A stretch of 64,000 nucleotides of DNA. It comes from CALKUP01 sp964492735. Its GTDB lineage: Bacteria; Patescibacteriota; Patescibacteriia; UBA9570; XYC2-FULL-38-9. The position numbers were made by a program, and so were the translations under genes. The stretch is from NCBI GenBank assembly GCA_964492735.1, contig CAZBLE010000001.1, forward strand, positions 79,118 through 143,117. The letters run 5' to 3'. Below are positions 41,207 to 47,943 of this stretch, piece by piece (the stretch's first letter is position 1; each line of letters opens with the position of its first letter). The notes below the pieces were generated by a model. It saw only the letters and a list, made by a program, of their open reading frames with translations. It was not told the origin of the DNA and made no database searches.

Positions 41207-42331
41207 TTATGCAATAACCCACTGATCGGTTGGATACTGGGTTAAATTTTCACAACTATCCGCTGTTACGACCACAACATCCTCGATCCGCACACCTCCA
41301 ATACCTGTGTAATACAAGCCTGGCTCCACGGTCACAATATTCCCTACCTCTAACACTTCTGTTGTTTGCGCATTCATTCGTGGCGGCTCATGCACATCTA
41401 AGCCTAATCCATGGCCTGTTCCATGAACAAATCCATTCGGCGCTTCGGTAACAAAACCTTCCGCTGCAAAATAATCGACACCAATCTGGTGAATTGACTG
41501 TGCGCTCACACCAGCTTTGATTGCCGCGATTCCTTTGAGCTGTGCTTGCAAAACCGCATCATATTGTTTGCGAATCTGTTCAGTCGGTTCGCCTTTCACA
41601 TATGTTCGTGTCATGTCCGCATAATAATTCGTTGCTCGATGACGAGGAAAAATATCACAAATAATTGTTTGATGTGGTCGAATCAGACCACTTCCTGGAT
41701 GGTGCGGAATAGCTGCATGATCCCCACATGACACGATCATTCCTTCAATATTCAGCATATCAACTTCAAGCAAGGCTTTTTCCGCTTCTAGTTTTAACAA
41801 CTCGCTGGTAAGTGGAGTTCCTTCATAATGCACTTCATCACCAACAATTTCAGACACTTTCAAAATTTCTTCAATTTTCTGAAATGCAACATGCGTACGC
41901 TTCAAACTTTCACGAATTGCATCAACTTCCCATTGCTGTTTAATGCTCCGTTTTGGAAACAATACTAACGCAACATCTAATGTATAGCCGTTTTCACGCA
42001 AACAATCTGCCATATCAAGCGGAAAAGAGTTTGGTACTCGAACAGTTTTTTCATCGTCTCCAAATTTCTCAAGCAACAATAACATCAATCGATTCACGAC
42101 TGTTGTTTCTTGTGGCATTGCCGCCGCCTCAACAAGCAATGGATCTAACAAAATACATTCAATATCTTTTTGTGTTGTATGATCTTGAAAAACGCCAAAT
42201 TCTCGTGAGTCTAAAAAGACACGACGCTTGCCATCTGTCGTTTCAAGATAAAAGAATGGATCTGGAACTGGGACGCTCGTCGCGTAAATGGTATCGCTAT
42301 TGTGAGCGTTGGCGTATAAAAGTGTAATCAT
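41207..42331 (-). CDS. M24-family aminopeptidase P-like peptidase
   Basis: Members of this family cleave an N-terminal residue next to proline. The metal ligands are visible: Asp in TIICDIFPRHRATNYYADMT (both Asp), His in GFVHGTGHGLGLDVHEPP, Glu in TVEPGLYY and Glu in VRIEDVVVV. The N-terminal domain of about 150 residues is diverged. The start ATG at 42329-42331 begins right after the cupin stop codon, so the two are translationally linked; longer frames overlap the cupin gene. The length is 374 aa. It is followed 9 nt after its stop by the M20 peptidase region. Confidence 0.9.
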   Translation of the reverse strand: MITLLYANAHNSDTIYATSVPVPDPFFYLETTDGKRRVFLDSREFGVFQDHTTQKDIECILLDPLLVEAAAMPQETTVVNRLMLLLLEKFGDDEKTVRVPNSFPLDMADCLRENGYTLDVALVLFPKRSIKQQWEVDAIRESLKRTHVAFQKIEEILKVSEIVGDEVHYEGTPLTSELLKLEAEKALLEVDMLNIEGMIVSCGDHAAIPHHPGSGLIRPHQTIICDIFPRHRATNYYADMTRTYVKGEPTEQIRKQYDAVLQAQLKGIAAIKAGVSAQSIHQIGVDYFAAEGFVTEAPNGFVHGTGHGLGLDVHEPPRMNAQTTEVLEVGNIVTVEPGLYYTGIGGVRIEDVVVVTADSCENLTQYPTDQWVIA

Positions 42332-42332
42332 A

Positions 42333-42698
42333 TTATTTTGGTAATTCATTTCCTTGTTCATCAATGATGCGATTTTGCTTGGAGTCCCATTGAGGAGAAA
42401 TTGCAACGATTGTTTTTCCTTTTCCTCGCATTCGATACCGATGATTCGGAAGAATCATAAAAATATCATTGACTCTGAGCGTCGTCCACTGATCATCATA
42501 TTCAATTTCCACTTCCCCTTCAACAACAATCATGGTTTCTGTGCAATAGTCGTTGATAGAATATCCTATTGCTGGATAGACTCCATCCATTTCAACAATG
42601 GCGATTTGTTGCTCTCCTTTTGGATGAGGCGGAAAAAGCAATCCCTCTGTACCTCCAGCGATTGTAAATTTCTGAGCCTCAATACTTTTTATATACAT
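42333..42698 (-). CDS. Single-domain cupin protein, 121 aa
   Basis: The cupin fold is seen in the two-motif arrangement: AIGYSINDYCTETMIVVEGEVEIEYDDQW (G-x5-H-type motif with Tyr/Cys in place of His) and FMILPNHRYRMRGKGKTIVAI, quoted in parts of 20 or less: YSINDYCTETMIVVEGEVEI and FMILPNHRYRMRGKG. Only one histidine remains in the metal site region, so it may be a small-molecule binder rather than an enzyme. It heads the cupin-M24-M20 run. Confidence 0.75.
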   Translation of the reverse strand: MYIKSIEAQKFTIAGGTEGLLFPPHPKGEQQIAIVEMDGVYPAIGYSINDYCTETMIVVEGEVEIEYDDQWTTLRVNDIFMILPNHRYRMRGKGKTIVAISPQWDSKQNRIIDEQGNELPK

Positions 42699-42764
42699 AG
42701 TAGTCTAATATTAGATCATTATTCATTTGACAGGTTTTTTTCATTGTAGTAGTTTTTACAAACT

Positions 42765-42863
42765 ATGCAATTAATAGCCCAACAATTTGTTGAATTGAAA
42801 CGGATGAATCTGATTCTCCCTCTTATTCTTATTCTCGGACCATTGCTGATGGGCGTTTTGTAA
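42765..42863 (+). CDS. Hydrophobic 32-aa peptide
   Basis: The frame MQLIAQQFVELKRMNLILPL, continuing hydrophobic to a C-terminal LLMGVL, begins at ATG 42765 and stops at TAA 42861-42863. A strong terminator follows 20 nt later, so this short unit looks like a separate gene. One hydrophobic span with a basic hinge (ELKR) is reminiscent of type I toxin peptides, but no antisense RNA or partner is evident. It lies at the border of GC-rich island A. The chance that it is not expressed is real. Confidence 0.45.
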   Translation: MQLIAQQFVELKRMNLILPLILILGPLLMGVL

Positions 42864-42883
42864 TAACACACTGTGTATTTTCA

Positions 42884-42909
42884 AGGCCCCATCTCTGGGG
42901 TCTTTTTTC
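42884..42909 (+). terminator. Terminator after the 32-aa peptide
   Basis: GGCCCC and GGGGTC form a hairpin around ATCTCT, followed by six Ts. Confidence 0.8.
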
Positions 42910-43041
42910 TTGCAAAACATTTCATTTGACTGAAGTATTGAAACAATTCAATCCCTCGGTCAGGCGAAATCTTGCACCTTCACAACCGACGTGCCTGCCT
43001 GACACGTCACAATAACCCCTCAATGGGGAAGGATGGTAGTC

Positions 43042-44229
43042 ATGAACGCTGTTTCTCAAAGTGCTGCCGCAGCCGATGTTAAGTACGACCGCAACACCTA
43101 CATGGCGCAGCTCCGTGCTGCCGGCCGCGTGCCTGGTGGTGACTCTTCGAAGGCCTGGCTCGTTGAGCAGGGCCTGTGGGATACCGACCTGGGACTCCCG
43201 AGCACTCCGGCCCTGGAGATGATCACCGCTGCGCTCCCCAGCTTCGGCTGGAAGGTCATGGAAAGCCCGAAGAAGCACATCCGTTTCACGGGCTACCCGA
43301 CGATCGCCGGCCAGCAGCCGTCGCTGGCAGACCTCATCATCTGGTGCCGCGCGCCAGACGGCGAAAAGCCGTTCCACTTCGACGTCGGTGCAACTCACTC
43401 AGGTCGACTGGCTCCGTTGTGCGCCCTCGGCCATGTTGGGCAGGCGTTTGCGCAGTTCATCATCGAGATGGGCTGCGTTGTGCCGGAGCGCGAGATCGTT
43501 ACGGCGATTGCGGGCTGGCTGCGCCGTGGCATCTCGGGCGAGGAGCTGGTGTTGTTCTCGGGTGTCTGCCCGGACTACACCACCGTGATTGACCCGGTGA
43601 CGGGTCGTGAGCGCTACACCTTCGACCAACTTGGCTGCGGTGTCGGCCTCGTGGCGCGGCGGGTACAACGCGCACTGCCACAATTCAACAGGTTCTTCGA
43701 GGGGCATGGTATTCAGATTCGCTACATCGTCGGGATCGGCGACTTCGAAGCCGACTCTCCCGCAACCTGCGAGCGGGTTGGCCTCACGCGAGCCGCGTTC
43801 CGCCGCAACCTCTCAAAAAGCCAGCAGGCCTTCAAGGCGGGCTTGCCGAAGAGTCTGCGTGCGAAAACGACAACGCGCTTCGTCACCCGCCTCTCTGGCC
43901 ACAAGCGCTGGAAAGACTGGCTCGAGCGCTCTCACCTGGAAGCAAGCGCTGGCCGCATGACCGGTGCGCTGTCGTTCAGTGCCCGTGACCTTGCGGCTGT
44001 CGTTGCCGCTCGCCAGTCGCTCTATCAGCGCTGGTACGGTGACAGCGTCGACGCCACCGCTGTACTCCGCAGCCAAGCGCCAGAGTACATGGCAATGGGC
44101 GCCCTCGGCGAAAGCCTTGGGAACAACACCCTCCTGCTCGGCGCAGATGCACCAGCGATGGCGTCATTCTTCCAGGGCCTGGGCAGCAATGTCCGCCCTG
44201 TTCTCTCGTTGCGAGACATCGCGTACTAA
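43042..44229 (+). CDS. Island A protein 1, unknown, paralogous to 44406-45356
   Basis: I do not recognise the family. The protein is 395 aa, without a signal peptide. Regions shared with the neighbouring 44406-45356 protein are GQAFAQFIIEMGC, VCPDY, YTFDQLGCGVGLVARRV, a downstream R-Y-I-V-x-I-x-D segment, and near the end LLLGADAPAMASFFQG. About 115 N-terminal residues are unique to this copy (AAGRVPGGDSSKAWLVEQGL). DNA is strongly GC-rich with GC-ending codons, unlike the neighbours. The start at ATG 43042 has Shine-Dalgarno GGAAGGATGG upstream; an ATG at 43033 overlaps that sequence. A CCCC/GGGG hairpin precedes it. Confidence 0.85.
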   Translation: MNAVSQSAAAADVKYDRNTYMAQLRAAGRVPGGDSSKAWLVEQGLWDTDLGLPSTPALEMITAALPSFGWKVMESPKKHIRFTGYPTIAGQQPSLADLIIWCRAPDGEKPFHFDVGATHSGRLAPLCALGHVGQAFAQFIIEMGCVVPEREIVTAIAGWLRRGISGEELVLFSGVCPDYTTVIDPVTGRERYTFDQLGCGVGLVARRVQRALPQFNRFFEGHGIQIRYIVGIGDFEADSPATCERVGLTRAAFRRNLSKSQQAFKAGLPKSLRAKTTTRFVTRLSGHKRWKDWLERSHLEASAGRMTGALSFSARDLAAVVAARQSLYQRWYGDSVDATAVLRSQAPEYMAMGALGESLGNNTLLLGADAPAMASFFQGLGSNVRPVLSLRDIAY

Positions 44230-44251
44230 CACGCGACTGATTGCAACGACC

Positions 44252-44297
44252 GCGCGCATGATTTTTCACAAAAATCCTCTGCGCGCTCTTTGTCTAT
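44252..44297 (+). terminator. Strong hairpin after island A protein 1
   Basis: GCGCGCA 44252-44258 pairs with TGCGCGC 44280-44286, and GATTTTT 44260-44266 with AAAAATC 44270-44276 around a 3-nt loop. A T-rich tract follows. Confidence 0.8.
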
Positions 44298-44371
44298 TTA
44301 ATTAAAAAGAACACAAATCCTCAATTCTGAATCAAATATGTTTGGTTCAGAGGGAAGGAGGTGAAACACGA

Positions 44372-44482
44372 ATGTTTCACCGAGGCAAGCACACCAACAC
44401 TGTTGTTAGGTGTAATTTGCCATCAGGTACATCACCGGCAGTGCACGACCCGGCGATCCACCTTGTAAGAACGGTGCCATGA
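44372..44482 (+). CDS. Possible 36-codon ORF behind a perfect Shine-Dalgarno in a hairpin
   Basis: AAGGAGGTGA (44355-44364), a full match to the 16S 3' end complement, lies 7 nt before an ATG. The frame encodes MFHRGKHTNTVVRCNLPSGT and onward to TGA at 44480-44482. GGTGAAAC (44360-44367) can pair with GTTTCACC (44374-44381), which would hide both the ribosome site and the start codon. It overlaps the end of the opposite-strand paralog gene. It may be a regulatory leader peptide or only a coincidental part of the terminator region. Confidence 0.25.
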   Translation: MFHRGKHTNTVVRCNLPSGTSPAVHDPAIHLVRTVP

Positions 44483-45356
44483 CGTGGTTGTCGACACCAA
44501 AGTACAGGGTCCGCGACTCACGTGCGCAGAGAACACCTGAGCCAACATAGTCGACACACTGCTCACGCAGCGCCTGGTCAGTCGGCACTCCCGGCCACAT
44601 CCGCTTGTAGATGTTTTCACGCATCCGCAGCGTTCGATCCCAGAGGGCCTGCTGCCATGCCAAGTCTCCAGGCATCTGCAAGCGTCCGAAGTGTCGACCA
44701 GCGTCGACAATCTGCTGTGCCTGCGAGCGACATGCGCTCCACTGAACAGGCTCTTCCATGAGCAGGCTGGTACAAGTCACCGGCATCTGTGGCGCTTCTT
44801 GCGCAAACGCCTCAGCCAAAGCCACGCTTGAGCGGCTGCAACGCGCCATGAACTCCTCTTGCGAGATGCCGAGCTGCGCGAGCAGGGATTCAGACTCGCC
44901 TTCGCTGTCTGCGATGGAGACAACGAACCGAATCTGTTCGGCCGTGACACCACACTGCTGCAAAAAGCGCCAGATTTCCGGCAACCGCTTACGAGCGCGC
45001 TGAGCCGTCAATCCAACACCGTCCCACAGCTCCGCAAACGTGTAGCGGAATGGAATGTTGGGATTGTCGAGATTCGGCTCCCAACTGTAATCCGGGCAGA
45101 CGATCGTGCGGATCGTCGCAGACTCGCCGTGCAACAAGCCCGAGAGCCACTTGCCAATCTCGTGGCACACTTCCGGGTGGTGCGGCAGCGGGCAACCCAT
45201 ATTCACCATGAGCTGCAAGAATGCCAGACCCTGCTCACCAGCCATGTATGCAATCGGATCAATGAACGGTGTAGCCTTGGCGCGCTTGCGAAAGACCTCA
45301 ACAACATCCATGCAACCAGGAGCAGGGGCAACAATAACGTGAGTACGCTGATTCAT
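44406..45356 (-). CDS. Island A protein 2, unknown, paralogous to 43042-44229
   Basis: The 316-aa protein shares the conserved blocks of island A protein 1: GLAFLQLMVNMGC with GQAFAQFIIEMGC, IVCPDYSW, YTFAELWDGVGLTAQRARKR, IRFVVSIADSEG and FGVDNHVMAPFLQGG. It lacks the other protein's unique N-terminal 115 residues and instead begins MNQRTHVIVAPAPGCMDVVE. DNA is GC-rich. The start at 45354-45356 has CTGGAG 7 nt before it. It faces protein 1 tail to tail across a hairpin-rich gap of 175 nt. Invariant Cys, Asp and Tyr in VCPDY suggest a catalytic or binding site, without a known function. Confidence 0.85.
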   Translation of the reverse strand: MNQRTHVIVAPAPGCMDVVEVFRKRAKATPFIDPIAYMAGEQGLAFLQLMVNMGCPLPHHPEVCHEIGKWLSGLLHGESATIRTIVCPDYSWEPNLDNPNIPFRYTFAELWDGVGLTAQRARKRLPEIWRFLQQCGVTAEQIRFVVSIADSEGESESLLAQLGISQEEFMARCSRSSVALAEAFAQEAPQMPVTCTSLLMEEPVQWSACRSQAQQIVDAGRHFGRLQMPGDLAWQQALWDRTLRMRENIYKRMWPGVPTDQALREQCVDYVGSGVLCARESRTLYFGVDNHVMAPFLQGGSPGRALPVMYLMANYT

Positions 45357-45536
45357 GTGAATCTCCAGTGATGTGAAACAGTGATTTTTTCACTGCGAAT
45401 TGAAAGGGCAAGACCGTAATGGTCTCATGAAAATACTGCTCACAGAGTAATACTTTAATGAAAACATTATAAAAATGGGGGTGCGGAATGGTCAGTTCCG
45501 CCCACACACTACTGCGTGGTTATTTTTTGACCCGTC

Positions 45537-45695
45537 TCACCAACCAGGTGGAAACATCAATTTGAGTAAGTTGATTAATATTTCCTCCTTCTTTTTCAAG
45601 CGATCTTCTTCTGTCTTGCAATCTTTTGTTGCGTCATGCAAGTAGAGTTCAATTGCCAGACTGCTTGCGGCGAGTCCGATGAAGAAGTAGATCAT
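45537..45695 (-). CDS. Small membrane protein with charged tail, 52 aa (island A)
   Basis: The start ATG at 45693-45695 has Shine-Dalgarno AAGGAG 8 nt upstream. The protein has a single hydrophobic stretch (MIYFFIGLAASSLAIELYL) and then a strongly charged helix (DATKDCKTEEDRLKKKEEIL), ending FPPGW. It should span the membrane once with a cytoplasmic tail. It is less GC-rich than its neighbours but has the same single-gene layout with its own flanking structures. The stop is TGA at 45537-45539. Function is unknown. Confidence 0.6.
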   Translation of the reverse strand: MIYFFIGLAASSLAIELYLHDATKDCKTEEDRLKKKEEILINLLKLMFPPGW

Positions 45696-45734
45696 GACTG
45701 ACACTCCTTGATTGGTGTGTGACTATTTTTTTTA

Positions 45735-45767
45735 AAAAAACAGCCCCTCTCGTTTCATGAGAGGGGC
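45735..45767 (-). terminator. Terminator upstream of the 52-aa membrane protein gene
   Basis: On the minus strand CCCCTCTC and GAGAGGGG form an 8-bp perfect stem with a 7-nt loop, followed by a run of seven Ts. It would end the transcript of the basic-protein gene at 45995-46153. Confidence 0.9.
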
Positions 45768-45994
45768 CTGTGTTGCGTTCTCTATATTCTTTAATAGACA
45801 ATCAAAACAAACCACTCTCATGAAAATAAAAGTGGTGTCGCCAAGAGTATGTTTGTTGTGTTGTCTTATTCATAACATTTCACTTATTCAATAGTCACGA
45901 AATATATTCATGACTATTGGAAAGGGGGCAACGCACAAAGGTGTTGCCATGCCGGAGATCCACGGAGCTGAAGCCGAGGGTCTCCGGAGAGAGA

Positions 45995-46153
45995 TCAGAA
46001 GCAGCCTGAATCCGGGATAGGCGCCTTCGGGCGCACCGGAACGTCGGGCGCGGTTCGCGGCCTCCGCTGCCGCGACTTCTCACGGCGAGGGCGGTTGCTG
46101 GAAGGGGTCGTAGAATCCAAGCCATGGGCCTGGTCACGCGTCTGCTCGGGCAT
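45995..46153 (-). CDS. Small basic protein, 52 aa (island A)
   Basis: The start ATG at 46151-46153 has Shine-Dalgarno AGGAGG 4 nt upstream. The protein is rich in Arg, Pro and Ser (RPRREKSRQRRPRTAPDVPV) with no membrane span, probably disordered and nucleic-acid binding. DNA is GC-rich. Upstream are two tight hairpins, GGCTCT/AGAGCC and GCGAC-GAAA-GTCGC. Downstream to 45895 are more inverted repeats, including GGCAAC/GTTGCC and AATAGTCA/TGACTATT. An overlapping frame on the same strand (45895-46137) is longer, but lacks a ribosome site. Confidence 0.5.
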   Translation of the reverse strand: MPEQTRDQAHGLDSTTPSSNRPRREKSRQRRPRTAPDVPVRPKAPIPDSGCF

Positions 46154-46377
46154 GTGCCCTCCTGAATGCGACTTTCGTCGCGGCAATGGCTCTATTGAAG
46201 AGCCGGGGTGAAAAGAGCGGACAAACACGTCATCATCTCTTCTCACCACAGCTCAATTCAATAGGTCAATTGAGTACACTGTTGTGCGTTACCAAATTGT
46301 TCAAATGTGCGCTGAAAATCTTGTTGATTCTCAGATAATTACCACTTTCCTCCTCTTGATAATCATCTGTTAATCAA

Positions 46378-46405
46378 AACGCCCGGGGATTTCTCCTCGG
46401 GCGTT
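46378..46405 (-). terminator. Terminator after the 42-aa gene
   Basis: AACGCCCG 46378-46385 pairs with CGGGCGTT 46398-46405, extended by GGA/TCC pairs. On the minus strand it is followed by TTTTGATT. Confidence 0.85.
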
Positions 46406-46434
46406 TACTGTTTCGTTATGAGATCTCTATAATC

Positions 46435-46563
46435 TTATACTTTCAGTAAATGCGCCCGAGTGTTCCAACGTGTAATAATGGCAACAAACGGATACACGAT
46501 AAAATCAGCCACCACGAGGAGGTTCAAACAAAATTGATGTACTGATTGTTTGACTGATTTCAT
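46435..46563 (-). CDS. Small hydrophobic protein, 42 aa
   Basis: The frame begins at ATG 46561-46563 (MKSVKQSVHQFCLNLLVVAD) and ends with TAA at 46435-46437. A hydrophobic stretch (FCLNLLVVADFIVYPFVAII) gives one membrane span, with a basic tail (TRWNTRAHLLKV). It has a consensus promoter 23 nt before the ATG and a strong terminator 29 nt after the stop, so it is a compact complete unit. It could be a stress or toxin-type peptide, but no family is recognised. Confidence 0.55.
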   Translation of the reverse strand: MKSVKQSVHQFCLNLLVVADFIVYPFVAIITRWNTRAHLLKV

Positions 46564-46585
46564 AAAAAGATTATTAACTGCGCTA

Positions 46586-46614
46586 ATACTACACAATATG
46601 TGTATTCGTGTAAA
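46586..46614 (-). promoter_or_regulatory. Promoter of the 42-aa gene
   Basis: On the minus strand TTTACA (46609-46614), a 17-nt spacer and TAGTAT (46586-46591). It starts 4 nt from the stop of the 46618-47247 gene. Confidence 0.65.
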
Positions 46615-46617
46615 CCC

Positions 46618-47247
46618 TTAGTTATCCACATTTTTCACCGGAAGAGATAAGTCATCAAGAATCTGTCGAAGTGTCGCATGATCAGCGGCAGAAAAACTAC
46701 CCTGCTGCAGCAATGACAATAATGGATCGAACTGCAATCCATAGACCGGTTTCCCGGCGAGCTTGATTGCATGAAATTGCGCCATTTTTGAATTTGCCAG
46801 CGGAACAAATTCAATTGGTAATTGCATGATGTCATCGTGCCGATACGCGACAGCCATGAATGTTTCCGGCGCATCACCAAACACCGCGTCCCCTTCTGCT
46901 GGCGCAAGCCGGTGCACCTCAATCACTCCCGCTTCTGCTCGCTCGCTGTGATCTTCCACTTCCCCACCAAACGCTAGAGCCAGCGCTGACATTCCGACAC
47001 CGATTGCCAGCATCTTTGTGCGGCTCTCTGAAAGCTTACGCAACATCGCAATCGCTGCCTGTGTTTCCGGATCTTCTACTACTGCATGATATGGCGTTGT
47101 GCCACTCGTGATAATAACAAAATCGTCGGCGCCAAACTCACGCGCACCCACCTCTTCAACTGTCAGCTGCGAAAAAGACAATACACGCTCGTATGCCTGC
47201 ACATCTTTTTGGTCTCTGCCAATATATACTAAAAAAACAGTGTTCAT
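46618..47247 (-). CDS. Glutamine-amidotransferase-fold protein without the catalytic cysteine
   Basis: The 209-aa sequence follows the class I GATase fold: a start like VFLVYIGRDQKDVQAYERVL, an FVIITSGTTPYHAVV loop, a nucleophile-elbow region TKMLAIGVGMSALALAFGGE and an end GKPVYGLQFDPLLSLL. In active enzymes the elbow reads G-x-C-x-G and the end G-x-Q-x-H-P-E. Here it is GVGMS and GLQFDP, so the cysteine and the histidine are replaced. It should be a non-catalytic or binding member. It is downstream of a strongly folded intergenic hairpin. Confidence 0.7.
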   Translation of the reverse strand: MNTVFLVYIGRDQKDVQAYERVLSFSQLTVEEVGAREFGADDFVIITSGTTPYHAVVEDPETQAAIAMLRKLSESRTKMLAIGVGMSALALAFGGEVEDHSERAEAGVIEVHRLAPAEGDAVFGDAPETFMAVAYRHDDIMQLPIEFVPLANSKMAQFHAIKLAGKPVYGLQFDPLLSLLQQGSFSAADHATLRQILDDLSLPVKNVDN

Positions 47248-47276
47248 AGGAAAATTGAAAAGCGACGAAGAATTAT

Positions 47277-47354
47277 GACGCGGAAGGGAATGTGTCTACG
47301 GGAAACTGGTGAGCGACAGTCGAACCTTTCCCGAGACACTTCCCTGCAAGCGTC
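47277..47354. ncRNA. Long imperfect hairpin of 78 nt between ndk and the GATase-like gene
   Basis: GACGC 47277-47281 pairs with GCGTC 47350-47354. Inside, GGGAA 47286-47290 with TTCCC 47340-47344, GTGTCT 47292-47297 with AGACAC 47334-47339, and CGGGAAA 47299-47305 with TTTCCCG 47327-47333, leaving two single-nt bulges and a 21-nt loop. No T tract follows on either strand. It could be part of the ndk 3' region or a leader of the downstream gene; the strand is not settled. Confidence 0.6.
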
Positions 47355-47381
47355 AGAGAAAACCACCCTAAGCCAAATCAA

Positions 47382-47852
47382 CTATGAGAGCTCGTCTTCT
47401 GAGTACACCCAAGAATCAGAATCTTTTTTGTACTCATGCACTTCTTCTGGAGCGAAGAATCGCGCGATTTCAGCAACGGCATTTTCTGGAGAGTCAGATG
47501 CATGCACAATATTTGCTTGCATACTCATCGCGAAGTCACCACGAATTGTTCCAGCATCTGCAGTGCGTGATTTTGTTTCACCAGCAATAATGCGAACTGC
47601 TTCGATTGCTTCAACACCTTCAAGAACAGCGAATACAACTGGACCAGCTTGCATGAACGCTTTAAGACCTGGGAAAAATGGACGTTCCACATGGTGTGAA
47701 TAATGCTCAGCCACTTTTTCGTCTGTGATATGTCCCATTTTCAATGCGACGATCTTCAAGCCTTTTCGTTCAAAACGATGAAGGATTTCACCAAGAAGAT
47801 TACGTTGCAGAGCATCCGGCTTTACGATAATAAGAGTTTGTTCCATTGCCAT
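47382..47852 (-). CDS. ndk: Nucleoside diphosphate kinase
   Basis: Ndk moves the terminal phosphate from ATP to other nucleoside diphosphates. The family core is seen as EQTLIIVKPDALQRNLLGEI, RFERKGLKIVALKMGHITDE, FFPGLKAFMQAGPVVFAVLE and the active-site NIVHASDSPENAVAEIARFF, in which the His is phosphorylated (usually NIVHGSDS). The C-terminus adds an acidic KKDSDSWVYSEDELS tail. Start is at ATG 47850-47852; an ATG two codons later is also possible. The length is 156 aa. Confidence 0.95.
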   Translation of the reverse strand: MAMEQTLIIVKPDALQRNLLGEILHRFERKGLKIVALKMGHITDEKVAEHYSHHVERPFFPGLKAFMQAGPVVFAVLEGVEAIEAVRIIAGETKSRTADAGTIRGDFAMSMQANIVHASDSPENAVAEIARFFAPEEVHEYKKDSDSWVYSEDELS

Positions 47853-47886
47853 AAAAATAAAGTTAGTTAATAAATGACCTGTGAGT

Positions 47887-47925
47887 TGTAGCAAAAAAAA
47901 CGAGCCCGATCAAGGGCCCGAGATA
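47887..47925 (-). terminator. Terminator after the response regulator gene
   Basis: On the minus strand CTCGGGCCC and CGGGCTCG pair around TTGAT with one G-U pair, followed by eight Ts. Confidence 0.8.
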
Positions 47926-47943
47926 TCATGAGAATGGCAGTCT

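Noticed and set aside
42922..43398. 158-codon minus-strand frame opposite the start of island A protein 1
   Set aside because: It overlaps the well-supported plus-strand gene and shows only Arg/Ala-rich text typical of the antisense of a GC-rich gene.
45795..45875. 23-codon minus-strand frame (MNKTTQQTYSWRHHFYFHES)
   Set aside because: No ribosome site, very short, and it lies inside inverted repeats.
45895..46137. 80-codon frame on the minus strand overlapping the small basic protein
   Set aside because: It lacks a ribosome site, and its coding frame ends in a hairpin-rich region. The 45995-46153 frame has AGGAGG at the right distance.
47277..47354. Hammerhead ribozyme-like core (CTGGTGAG ... 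CGAAC) in the loop of the long hairpin
   Set aside because: The consensus CUGAUGA and GAAA are both changed, and one continuous stem encloses both strands, so the third strand with the cleavage site is missing.
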